A stretch of DNA of 64,000 nt, from assembly GCA_024958655.1 (NCBI GenBank), contig JANWUR010000001.1, forward strand, positions 310,001 through 374,000. The letters are read 5' to 3'. Positions 19,080-26,922 of this stretch are shown here, one piece after another (within the stretch, counting starts at the first letter, position 1; each line of letters opens with the position of its first letter). The position numbers and the translations under genes are program-made. The stretch comes from Cyanobium sp. FGCU6 (GTDB taxonomy: Bacteria > Cyanobacteriota > Cyanobacteriia > PCC-6307 > Cyanobiaceae). The notes beneath the pieces were generated by a model. The model was not told the DNA's origin. It did not search any database and saw only the letters and a program-made list of their open reading frames with translations.

Positions 19080-19433
19080 TCAGGCATGAACGTCGAGCAC
19101 CGCACCGGGAAGCTGTTCGGCCGCCTCTGCAAGCGCATGGCGGGCCGCATAGGCCCGGGTGATGCGGCCCAGCAGGGTCTGGAGGGAGTTGGAGGCGGCG
19201 ATGCGCTGCAGATCGCCCACCAGCGCCAGGCTGCCGTCGGCCTGACGACCCCAGCCCAGGTGGCGGCCCCGTCCCATGGCCACCTGCACCTCCACGCTCA
19301 CGGCTTCACCACCGAATCCCGCCAGTGTGCCTCCGCGCCTGGGCTGGAGTCCGAGGGAGCGGAGGCTGAGCTCCAGGCAGTCGGCGTCCTTCAGGACGGT
19401 TGGCAGGATGGAGAGGTGGGACACCGGTGCCAT
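19080..19433 (-). CDS. DUF1257 / Ycf35-like protein
   Basis: A protein of about 117 residues resembling the DUF1257/Ycf35 family conserved in cyanobacteria and plastids: it opens with MAPVSHLSILPTVLKDADCLELSLRSLGL and later has VQVAMGRGRHLGWGRQADGSLALVGDL. Function is unknown. Starts at 19433 or two codons earlier at 19439 are both ATG; in each case the start codon region overlaps that of purN on the other strand. It is the first gene of the run DUF1257, M61 peptidase, amidase. Confidence 0.8.
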   Translation of the reverse strand: MAPVSHLSILPTVLKDADCLELSLRSLGLQPRRGGTLAGFGGEAVSVEVQVAMGRGRHLGWGRQADGSLALVGDLQRIAASNSLQTLLGRITRAYAARHALAEAAEQLPGAVLDVHA

Positions 19434-20097
19434 GGCCATTGCGGCAGACCCTAGCGATCCAGGGGCCGGCGTCCAGTGGCCGTTGCCACCGCCGTGCGCT
19501 GATCCGGGGCCGAGGCTGCGGCTGGGGGTGATGGCCTCCGGCCACGGCAGCAATTTCGAGGCGTTGGTGGCCGCCTGCCGGGACGGCCGGCTGGCCGCAG
19601 AGGTGGAGCTGCTGGTGGTGAACAACGAGGGCTGCGGCGCCGAGGAACGGGCCCGGCGGCTGGGGGTGCCCTGCCGCCTGCTCGATCATCGCCGCTTCGA
19701 TGGCCGCGAGGCGCTCGACCGGGCCCTGATCGCCGCGTTCCGGCAGGCGGCGGTGGATCTGGTGGTGATGGCGGGTTGGATGAGGATCGTGACGCCGCTG
19801 CTGATCGAGGCCTTTCCCGGGCGCCTGGTGAACATCCACCCCTCGCTGCTGCCGAGCTTCCGCGGCGTGGATGCCATCGGCCAGGCCCTGGCGGCGGGTG
19901 TGACTCTGGCAGGGTGCACGGCCCACCTGGTGGCCCCGGAGGTGGACGCCGGACCGATCCTCGTGCAGGCGGCGGTGCCGGTGCTTGCCGGCGACGATGT
20001 CGACTCCCTGGCCGAGCGGATCCACCGCCAGGAGCACCGCATCCTGCCGCTGGCGGTGCAGCTGGCGGCTGAGCGCCTCAGAGACTCTCAGGGATAG
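19432..20097 (+). CDS. purN: Phosphoribosylglycinamide formyltransferase
   Basis: PurN formylates GAR with 10-formyl-tetrahydrofolate in purine synthesis. The 221-residue frame from ATG 19432 has LRLGVMASGHGSNFEALV, the folate-site VVMAGWMRIVTPLL, the catalytic NIHPSLLPSFRGVDAIGQALAAGV with its Asn-His pair, and the conserved Asp in VAPEVDAGPILVQ. About 30 residues precede the domain; a later non-ATG start near the LRLGV segment would give the classical length and cannot be excluded. The gene overlaps argC by 10 bases at its 3' end. Confidence 0.93.
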   Translation: MAIAADPSDPGAGVQWPLPPPCADPGPRLRLGVMASGHGSNFEALVAACRDGRLAAEVELLVVNNEGCGAEERARRLGVPCRLLDHRRFDGREALDRALIAAFRQAAVDLVVMAGWMRIVTPLLIEAFPGRLVNIHPSLLPSFRGVDAIGQALAAGVTLAGCTAHLVAPEVDAGPILVQAAVPVLAGDDVDSLAERIHRQEHRILPLAVQLAAERLRDSQG

Positions 20098-21152
20098 AAC
20101 GGCAACAGCGGCAGACCGGTGCCCGCCTCCAGGCCAGCCATCAGGTTGAGGCACTGCACGCCCTGGCCCGCCTGGCCCTTCACCAGGTTGTCGATCGCGC
20201 TCATCACGATCAGCTGGCCGGTGCGCTTGTCCACCTGCACCGACAACAGGCAGCGGTTGGTCTGGCGCACCCACTTGGTGGAGGGGTAGGTGCCCACCGG
20301 CAGCACCTCCACGCTGGGGCGATCGCGATAGGCGGCCCGCAGCAGGGTGGTGCAGTCGTCGGCGGTGAGGCCCGGATCGCGCAGGCGGGCGTAGACGGTG
20401 GCCAGCAGCCCGCGCACCATCGGCATCAGATGGGGCGTGAACTGCAGCTGGATCGGCTGTCCCGCCACCCGGCCGGCCAGCTGTTCGATCTCGCTGGTGT
20501 GGCGATGGCCGACCACCCCGTAAGGAGCCACGGCTTCGGCCGCCTCCGCCAGCAGCAGGTGTTCCTTGGCGGCCCGGCCGCCGCCGCTGGTGCCGGTCTT
20601 GGCATCGATCACGATGCCGCGCGTTTCGATCAGGCCCTGCTTGAGAAAGGGCACCAGGGCCAGCAGGCTCGCGGTGGGGAAGCACCCTGGCGCCGCCACC
20701 AGGCGGGCGGAGCGGATCGCCTCCTCCTCCCACTCCACCAGGCCGTAAACAGCCTCGGCGCAGAGATCCTGGTCGCTGCGGGGCACCTGCCGGGCCTCAG
20801 CGGCGTACACCTCCTGCCACTGGGCCAGGGAGCGGTAGCGGTAGTCGGCGGAGAGATCCACCACCTTCACCCCCCGCTCCAGCAGCGGCGGCACCAGGCC
20901 GGCGGCCAGCCCGTTGGGCAGGCTCAGCACCGCCAGGTCGGCGGCGGCGGCGATCTCCCCGGCATCGGGCCTGCGCACCACCGGATCCCCCTCCAGAGGC
21001 AGGAAGGGCACCAGTTCGCTCCAGCGCTTGCCGCTGCTGCGCTCGCCCCCCAGGAACGTCACTGAGAACGCAGGGTGGCCCTGGAGCAGGCGCAGGGTCT
21101 GCAGCCCTCCGTAACCACTGGCACCGATCACCGCGACGCGCTTGCCTGCCAT
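20088..21152 (-). CDS. argC: N-acetyl-gamma-glutamyl-phosphate reductase
   Basis: Third enzyme of arginine synthesis, reducing N-acetylglutamyl phosphate with NADPH. The 354-residue product begins MAGKRVAVIGASGYGGLQTLRLL (nucleotide-binding GxSGYxG), carries the catalytic cysteine in VAAPGCFPTASLLALVP and the conserved histidine in GHRHTSEIEQLAG. FTPHLMPMVRGLLATVY is the dimer/active-site segment. Length is typical. It converges on purN with a 10-base overlap and diverges from ribBA. Confidence 0.97.
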   Translation of the reverse strand: MAGKRVAVIGASGYGGLQTLRLLQGHPAFSVTFLGGERSSGKRWSELVPFLPLEGDPVVRRPDAGEIAAAADLAVLSLPNGLAAGLVPPLLERGVKVVDLSADYRYRSLAQWQEVYAAEARQVPRSDQDLCAEAVYGLVEWEEEAIRSARLVAAPGCFPTASLLALVPFLKQGLIETRGIVIDAKTGTSGGGRAAKEHLLLAEAAEAVAPYGVVGHRHTSEIEQLAGRVAGQPIQLQFTPHLMPMVRGLLATVYARLRDPGLTADDCTTLLRAAYRDRPSVEVLPVGTYPSTKWVRQTNRCLLSVQVDKRTGQLIVMSAIDNLVKGQAGQGVQCLNLMAGLEAGTGLPLLPFYP

Positions 21153-21250
21153 GCCGAAGCAACGGGAACGGGTGATCGTACCGGGCTCTATAAAGAGAGA
21201 TTGCGGGGCCTGCGCCAGAGGGCCGCTCCCGCCCTCTGCCGTCGCTTCCC

Positions 21251-22993
21251 TTGACTCTGCTCTCCTCCTCCCCCCGCGATGGCGCCGGTGCGGTGCCCCA
21301 GGAGCCGGCGCCGATCCGCTTCGATGCGGTGGCCGATGCTCTCGCCGCGATCCGCAACGGCGAATCGATCGTCGTGGTCGACGACGAGAACCGCGAGAAC
21401 GAAGGCGATCTGATCTGTGCCGCCCAGTTCGCCACGCCCCAGCAGATCAACTTCATGGCCACCGAGGCCCGGGGCCTGATCTGCCTGGCGATGGAGGGCC
21501 AGCGCCTCGATGCCCTCGATCTGCCGCTGATGGTGGATCGCAACACCGACAGCAACCAGACCGCCTTCACGGTGAGCGTGGACGCCGGTCCGGAGAACGG
21601 CGTCAGCACGGGGATTTCTGCCGAGGATCGGGCCCGCACGATCCAGGTGGCCATCCATCCGGACACCCGACCGATCGATCTGCGCCGCCCCGGTCACATC
21701 TTCCCCCTGCGGGCCCGGGAGGGAGGGGTGCTCAAGCGAGCCGGCCACACCGAAGCCGCCGTGGATCTGGCCCGCCTCGCCGGCCTCTATCCCGCCGGGG
21801 TGATCTGCGAGATCCAGAACGCCGACGGTTCGATGGCCCGGTTGCCGCAGCTGGTCAACTACGCCCGCCACCACGGGTTGCGGTTGATCTCGATCGCCGA
21901 TCTGATCCGCTACCGCCTGGACACCGAGCGCTTCGTGCGCCGTCAGGCGGAGGCGAGTCTGCCCAGCACCTTCGGCCAGTTCCGGGCGATCGGCTATCGC
22001 AATGAGCTCGATGGCAGCGAGCACGTGGCGATCGTGAAGGGCTACCCGGAGCGAGCCGATGGGCCGGTGCTGGTGCGGGTGCACTCCGAATGCCTCACCG
22101 GTGACGCCTTCGGCTCCCTGCGCTGCGACTGCCGGCCTCAGCTGGAAGCGGCCCTGCGGATGATCGAGGCGGCCGGTGAGGGTGTGGTGGTGTACCTGCG
22201 CCAGGAAGGCCGGGGCATCGGTCTGATCAACAAGCTCAAGGCCTACGGCCTGCAGGACGGCGGCCTGGACACGGTGGAGGCCAATGAACGGCTGGGCTTC
22301 CCGGCCGATCTGCGCAACTACGGCGTGGGTGCCCAGATCCTCAGCGATCTGGGCGTTCACCGGCTGCGGCTGATCACCAACAACCCCCGCAAGATCGCCG
22401 GCCTCGGCGGCTATGGCCTGCAGGTGGAAGACCGCATTCCCCTGGTGATGGACGCCGGCACCCACAACGCCGAGTACCTGCGGGTGAAGCGCACCAAGCT
22501 GGGCCACCTGATGGAGGAGTCGGCCCACGGGGTGACCGCGGTGCTGGGCTGGCAGGGCGCGGGAACGGATACGGAGGTGGCCGAACACTTCGAGGCCCTG
22601 CGGCGCTGGGCAGCGGCGGCGGGCCTGCTGCTGGAGCGGGAGGAGCATCCGCGGCTGCTGGCGCTGCTGGGTCAGCCCCGGCTCACCCTGCTGCTGGGGG
22701 CGCGGAAGGAGCGCCAGCTCCGGGCCGTCGACCTGGCCGGTGCGCTGATGGCCATGGCCCGCTGGAATCACACGCGGTCGGTGAGCCTGCTGCTGGCGCC
22801 GGATGCCCAGCGGCGCAGCCACCCCAGCGGCGACCTGGAAGCCGAGGTGCGGCCGTTCGCCGATCTCGATGCCGTCACGGCTGGCGGTGGCGCTCCGAAC
22901 ACCGGCGAATCCCCTGCCTGCCCGCTGCTCCAGCTGGCGCCAGGGGCCTTCATCGTCTGGCAGCAGAGCGAGGGGGTGCCGGCAGCCGCCTGA
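21251..22993 (+). CDS. ribBA: Bifunctional DHBP synthase / GTP cyclohydrolase II
   Basis: Makes both riboflavin precursors. Residues about 20-225 are the RibB half ([37 protein letters not shown]). Residues about 230-400 are RibA, with the zinc motif [34 protein letters not shown] and [13 protein letters not shown] further 150 or so residues form the C-terminal extension seen in cyanobacterial RibBA, of unknown role. The start is TTG at 21251, chosen because it directly precedes the conserved N-terminus and no ATG is near. I see no FMN riboswitch in the 98 bases between this gene and argC. Confidence 0.95.
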   Translation: MTLLSSSPRDGAGAVPQEPAPIRFDAVADALAAIRNGESIVVVDDENRENEGDLICAAQFATPQQINFMATEARGLICLAMEGQRLDALDLPLMVDRNTDSNQTAFTVSVDAGPENGVSTGISAEDRARTIQVAIHPDTRPIDLRRPGHIFPLRAREGGVLKRAGHTEAAVDLARLAGLYPAGVICEIQNADGSMARLPQLVNYARHHGLRLISIADLIRYRLDTERFVRRQAEASLPSTFGQFRAIGYRNELDGSEHVAIVKGYPERADGPVLVRVHSECLTGDAFGSLRCDCRPQLEAALRMIEAAGEGVVVYLRQEGRGIGLINKLKAYGLQDGGLDTVEANERLGFPADLRNYGVGAQILSDLGVHRLRLITNNPRKIAGLGGYGLQVEDRIPLVMDAGTHNAEYLRVKRTKLGHLMEESAHGVTAVLGWQGAGTDTEVAEHFEALRRWAAAAGLLLEREEHPRLLALLGQPRLTLLLGARKERQLRAVDLAGALMAMARWNHTRSVSLLLAPDAQRRSHPSGDLEAEVRPFADLDAVTAGGGAPNTGESPACPLLQLAPGAFIVWQQSEGVPAAA

Positions 22994-23031
22994 ACCCCCC
23001 ACCCTCACCCTCAGACCAGGAGGGTCAGCGT

Positions 23032-23472
23032 TCAGTCCTGGATCGTCACCTTGTTGATGCGGCTGCCGTTGCGCAGAGCCAGCACCACATCGGTGTTGCC
23101 GGTCTGACCGAACACGGTGTGAACACCGTCGAGGTGGGGCTGGGGCCCGTGGCACAGGAAGAACTGGCTGCCACCGGTGTCGCGGCCGGCATGGGCCATC
23201 GACAGGGAGCCCGCCACGTGTTTGCGGGCGTTGATCTCGCAGGGAATCGTGTAGCCGGGCCCACCGGTGCCGGCGATGCCGCGCGCACCCTCGCGGCTGT
23301 TGGGGCAGCCGCCCTGGGCCATGAAACCATCGATCACCCGGTGAAAGGCCAGGCCGTCGTAGAAGCCATCCTTCGCCAGCTTGACGAAGTTGGCCACCGT
23401 GCCGGGGGCATCGGCATCGAACAGCTCCAGTTCGATGCTGCCGGCATCGGTGTCCATCACGGCTCTGGTCAC
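23032..23472 (-). CDS. Cyclophilin-type peptidyl-prolyl isomerase
   Basis: A 146-residue single-domain cyclophilin without signal peptide, so cytoplasmic. Visible motifs are [23 protein letters not shown] (catalytic Arg in FHRVI), [23 protein letters not shown] and [11 protein letters not shown]. It accelerates proline isomerisation during folding. It converges on ribBA and diverges from mtnP (88 bases between starts). Confidence 0.95.
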   Translation of the reverse strand: MTRAVMDTDAGSIELELFDADAPGTVANFVKLAKDGFYDGLAFHRVIDGFMAQGGCPNSREGARGIAGTGGPGYTIPCEINARKHVAGSLSMAHAGRDTGGSQFFLCHGPQPHLDGVHTVFGQTGNTDVVLALRNGSRINKVTIQD

Positions 23473-23560
23473 GGCGGGGGAGAAGAACGACGCCGCAATC
23501 TAGGCAGCGGCGTTGCCCCCGGTCAGATGCGGTAGGAAGGGTGCCGCACCCCCCTCCACC

Positions 23561-24481
23561 ATGGCCGCCAGCCCCAGCCTCGACCTCGCCGATGCCCGTC
23601 TTGGGGTGCTCGGCGGCAGCGGGCTCTATGCCATGCAGGGTCTGGAGGAGGTCAGGGAACTGGAGATCGACACCCCCTTCGGCACCCCCTCCGACACCCT
23701 GCGCGTGGGTCGGATCGGCGATCTGGAGGTGGTGTTCCTGGCCCGCCACGGGCGCCACCACACCCTCACCCCCACCGAGGTGCCCTACCGGGCGAATCTT
23801 TGGGCGATGCGCTCCCTCGGTGTGCGCTGGATCCTTTCCGCCTCCGCCGTGGGCTCGCTGCAGGAGGGCGTGCGCCCGCTGGACATGCTGATCCCCGATC
23901 AGTTCATCGACCGCACCCATCAGCGGCCGCTCACCTTCTTCGGCGAGGGTGCCGTGGCCCATGTAGGGGTGGCCGATCCCTTCTGCCCGGTGCTCTCCGC
24001 TCTGCTGGGCGATGCCACCCGGCCCCTGATGCCCGGCGGCCGCCAGCTGCACCAGGGCGGCACCTATCTCTGCATGGAGGGGCCGGCCTTCTCCACCCGT
24101 GCCGAATCCGAGCTTTACCGCAGCTGGGGTTGCGATGTGATCGGCATGACCAACCACAGCGAGGCCCGGCTGGCGCGGGAGGCGGAGATCGCCTACGCCA
24201 CTCTGGCCATGGTCACCGACTACGACTGCTGGCACAGCGATCACGACGCCGTGACGGTGGAGATGGTGATCGAGAACCTCCAGGCCAACGCCGCCCTCGC
24301 CCAGCAGGTGATCCGTGCCGCTGCGGAGAAGGTTGCGGAACGGCGCCCGGCCAGCGCTTCCCATCACGCCCTACGCCACGCGCTGATGACCCCGCCCGAG
24401 CGGGTGCCGCACCTCACCCGCCGGCGGATCGATCTGTTCACCGCCACCTACTGGGGCGCCTACGAAACGGCCGAGTCCTGA
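23561..24481 (+). CDS. mtnP: S-methyl-5'-thioadenosine phosphorylase
   Basis: Phosphorolyses methylthioadenosine, a by-product of polyamine synthesis, to adenine and methylthioribose-1-phosphate. The 306-residue protein shows LGVLGGSGLYAMQGL, the phosphate-binding FLARHGRHHTLTPTEVPYRANLWA, the TYLCMEGPAFSTRAESELYRSWGCDVIGMT purine-site block and YDCWHSDHDAV. These fit the MTAP rather than PNP branch (Asp in the TDYDCW segment). The ATG at 23561 gives normal length. It overlaps murQ by 22 bases at the 3' end. Confidence 0.94.
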   Translation: MAASPSLDLADARLGVLGGSGLYAMQGLEEVRELEIDTPFGTPSDTLRVGRIGDLEVVFLARHGRHHTLTPTEVPYRANLWAMRSLGVRWILSASAVGSLQEGVRPLDMLIPDQFIDRTHQRPLTFFGEGAVAHVGVADPFCPVLSALLGDATRPLMPGGRQLHQGGTYLCMEGPAFSTRAESELYRSWGCDVIGMTNHSEARLAREAEIAYATLAMVTDYDCWHSDHDAVTVEMVIENLQANAALAQQVIRAAAEKVAERRPASASHHALRHALMTPPERVPHLTRRRIDLFTATYWGAYETAES

Positions 24482-25446
24482 GCGTCGGGCTCCTGAGGCG
24501 GTTCAGCCTCAGCCTGCGGCCGGAGCTCGGCGCCGAGGGCTGCCAGGGTGGGCCGCAGGGCCGGGCCGTGGCTGGCGAGAGCGGCGGTGGCGGCCTCGAC
24601 ATCGAGCCCGGTGGCGGCCAGCAGCAGGGCCAGCTTCACCGAACCGCCGGCCTGGCTCAGCAGCTCGGCACCCCGATCCCGCGACACCCCGGCCAGATCG
24701 CGCAGGATGCGCAGGGCCCGGTCTTCGAGCTTGCTGTTGGTGACCGCCACATCCACCATGCGGTTGCCGTGCACCTTGCCCAGCCGCACCATCACCCCGG
24801 TGGAGAGGATGTTGAGGGCCATCTTGGTGGCGGTGCCCGCCTTCAGCCGGGTGGAGCCGGTGAGCAGTTCGGGGCCGGTGAGCAGACGGATGTCGATGGC
24901 ACAGGGCATCGGCGCCTGCCCGGCCGGTACGCAGGCCATGGCGATCGCCAGGGCGCCGATCGCACGGGCATGGCTCAGGCCGCCGAGCACATAGGGGGTG
25001 GTGCCGCCGGCGGCGATGCCCACCAGGGCATCGCCGGGGCCGAATCCGCGCTGCTCCAGGTCGGTCCGACCGGCATCGAAAAGATCCTCCAGACCCTCCG
25101 AACTGCGCAGCAGGGCTGGGGCTCCGCCCGCCAGCAGCCCCTGCACCAGCTCCGGCGGCGAGCAGAAGGTGGGCGGGCACTCCGCCGCATCGAGCACCCC
25201 GAGCCGGCCGGAGGTGCCAGCCCCCAGATAGAACAGCCGCCCGCCGGCCCGAAGGCGCTCGCTGATGGCCTCGATCGCTTCCGCCAGGGCGGGGGCGGCG
25301 GCGGCGACTGCCCGCTGCGGCTCCAGGTCGTTCGCGCAGAACAGGGCCACCAGGGCGGGGGTGTCGAGGCAGTCGAGCGACTCGCTGCGGGGATTGGGCC
25401 GCTCGGTGAGCAGATGGCCGCGGTCGACGCCGGCGGAATCGATCAC
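24460..25446 (-). CDS. murQ: N-acetylmuramic acid 6-phosphate etherase
   Basis: MurQ splits the lactyl ether of MurNAc-6-phosphate to GlcNAc-6-phosphate during cell-wall recycling. The SIS domain shows FYLGAGTSGRLGVLDAAECPPTF, the active glutamate region RSSEGLEDLFDAG, GIAAGGTTPYVLGGLSHA and VTNSKLEDRALRILRDLAG; length is 328 residues. The start is GTG at 25444-25446, overlapping the DUF3110 stop as GTGA. It is the last gene of the run dnaK, dnaJ, DUF3110, murQ. No MurNAc transporter is in this window. Confidence 0.94.
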   Translation of the reverse strand: MIDSAGVDRGHLLTERPNPRSESLDCLDTPALVALFCANDLEPQRAVAAAAPALAEAIEAISERLRAGGRLFYLGAGTSGRLGVLDAAECPPTFCSPPELVQGLLAGGAPALLRSSEGLEDLFDAGRTDLEQRGFGPGDALVGIAAGGTTPYVLGGLSHARAIGALAIAMACVPAGQAPMPCAIDIRLLTGPELLTGSTRLKAGTATKMALNILSTGVMVRLGKVHGNRMVDVAVTNSKLEDRALRILRDLAGVSRDRGAELLSQAGGSVKLALLLAATGLDVEAATAALASHGPALRPTLAALGAELRPQAEAEPPQEPDAQDSAVS

Positions 25447-25895
25447 AGCAGGCCCTCCAACCGACGGCGGAAGGCCTCCAGTTCCGGATCCTGGCCCTGG
25501 CCGGCCGCCGTGTCTGCCTCGCTCCGGCTGGCGTCCTCCTCCTGTTCGCGCCAATGCGTCACATCCATGTTGCGTTCGGGTGGCGCAATCAGCAGCCGGT
25601 CCTCGTCGCTGCGGGGGAGGAAGCCGGCCGGCACGAAGCGAGCCTCGTAGCCGGCCTGCGCGCAGAACCCCTCCAGTTCCTCCCGGTCCAGGGCCTCGAC
25701 CGTGGGCACGGGAAAATCCTGGGCCTCGAGCAGGCCGGCGTAGCGCTCGGCATCGTCGGGGTCTTCGAACAGCAGCACCACCGTCTGGCCGCTGATCTCA
25801 AGCGAGTGGATGCCCTCCTGGTCGCTGCCGGCATCAAACAGAAGAACGTGCACCGTTCGGGAAGGAGGCTCGCTGGCGGGCACCTTGGCATTCAC
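25443..25895 (-). CDS. DUF3110 domain protein
   Basis: A roughly 150-residue acidic protein begun at the GTG at 25893-25895 (VNAKVP...); an ATG at 25994 would overlap the dnaJ gene by 80 bases. The core VHVLLFDAGSDQEGIHSLEI, TVVLLFEDPDDAERYAGLLEAQDFP and VPAGFLPRSDEDRLLIAPPERN matches the cyanobacterial/plastid DUF3110 family, function unknown. The C-terminus is a charged tail (FRRRLEGLL at the end). It is translationally coupled to murQ by a GTGA overlap. Confidence 0.8.
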   Translation of the reverse strand: MNAKVPASEPPSRTVHVLLFDAGSDQEGIHSLEISGQTVVLLFEDPDDAERYAGLLEAQDFPVPTVEALDREELEGFCAQAGYEARFVPAGFLPRSDEDRLLIAPPERNMDVTHWREQEEDASRSEADTAAGQGQDPELEAFRRRLEGLL

Positions 25896-25914
25896 TGGGC
25901 TGCGCCTCAGTGTG

Positions 25915-26874
25915 TCACCCGTCGTCCGGCCTGTCCTCCTGCTGCTCGTCGTCGAGTTCCTGCAGGCGGCGATAGAGGGCCTCACGCGCTTCATCGAGAC
26001 CGTCGGGCACCACGATCCTCACCTCCACCAGCTGATCGCCGCGGCGATCGCCCGCAGCGATGCCGCGCTCGCGCAGGCGCAGCAGCCGGCCGCTCGAAGA
26101 CCCTCTGGGCACCCGCAGCCGCACCGGGCCCTCGAGTGTGGGCACTACCCGCTGGCAGCCCAGGGCCGCCTCGGCGGGCGAGATCTCCAGCAGGTAGTGC
26201 ACCCGCAGACCATCCACCCGCAGACCCTCGGCCGTGCGCACCCGCAGCTGGAGAAAGTGATCGCCCCCGCCCGGGGTGACGCCGGCCAGGCGCAGGCGCC
26301 AGCCATCGCCGGCCATCGGCGGGGTCCACACCTCCACCACGGTGCCGTCCCGCAGCGTGAGTTCCACCCGGGTGCCGGCCACCGCCTGCTCGGGCGTGAG
26401 CAGCACGGTGGTCTCCACGTCGCTGGCCGCGGGCACGGGCGGCGGCGGCGGCGGAGAAGCCGTCACATCTCCGGCACGATCGTGAGCCGGTTCACGCTCC
26501 AGGGGTTCCTCGAGGTCCTCCTCGGTGGATGTCCCCCGTTCCGGGGCGGAACGTCGCGGGCGGGGAACCTCCCCGAACAGGCGCTCGAGATAGTCCTCGA
26601 AGGGGGGGAAGCCGCTGGCGAAGGGATCGGTATCGACCGCCTGATCCACCGGCTCCTCGCCGGCCTCCCACGCCCGCCGCCGCCGCGGATCGGAGAGCAC
26701 CGCATAGGCCTCGTTGACCTGCTTGAAGCGCTCCTCGGCCACCGGATCGTTGCCGTTGAGGTCGGGATGCCAGCGGCGGGCCTGCTGCCGGAACGCCCGC
26801 TTCAGGCTGGCGGGATCGGCACCGGGCTCCAGGCCGAGGACCTGCCAGTAATCGACCGTGGCGAGGGGAGACAA
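25915..26874 (-). CDS. dnaJ: J-domain co-chaperone (CbpA-like, no zinc finger)
   Basis: A 319-residue J protein. The N-terminal J domain is clear: VDYWQVLGLEPGADPASLKRAFRQ with HPD in ARRWHPDLNG and FKQVNEAYAVLSDP. It then has a Glu/Pro-rich linker instead of a Cys zinc finger, followed by two C-terminal beta domains (LTPEQAVAGTRVELTLRDG, RVHYLLEISPAEAALGCQ). That is the CbpA-like type. It stimulates a DnaK ATPase and lies 48 bases downstream of dnaK, so the two are likely partners, as in the dnaK3-dnaJ pair of Synechocystis. Confidence 0.92.
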   Translation of the reverse strand: MSPLATVDYWQVLGLEPGADPASLKRAFRQQARRWHPDLNGNDPVAEERFKQVNEAYAVLSDPRRRRAWEAGEEPVDQAVDTDPFASGFPPFEDYLERLFGEVPRPRRSAPERGTSTEEDLEEPLEREPAHDRAGDVTASPPPPPPVPAASDVETTVLLTPEQAVAGTRVELTLRDGTVVEVWTPPMAGDGWRLRLAGVTPGGGDHFLQLRVRTAEGLRVDGLRVHYLLEISPAEAALGCQRVVPTLEGPVRLRVPRGSSSGRLLRLRERGIAAGDRRGDQLVEVRIVVPDGLDEAREALYRRLQELDDEQQEDRPDDG

Positions 26875-26922
26875 GGGACGCGGGCGGTGCTGGGGATCGA
26901 CGGGGACGCGGACAGCTGGGGA

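Noticed and set aside
21153-21250. FMN riboswitch upstream of ribBA
   Set aside because: The gap is only 98 bases and lacks the conserved RFN-element blocks; only a TATAAA-like element is seen.
22994-23031. Small hairpin between ribBA and the cyclophilin gene as terminator
   Set aside because: Only a six-pair stem (ACCCTC/GAGGGT) without a T-run; too weak to list.
21188-24367. A 1059-codon open frame on the minus strand
   Set aside because: Antisense to ribBA and mtnP and spanning the cyclophilin gene; a GC-rich artefact.
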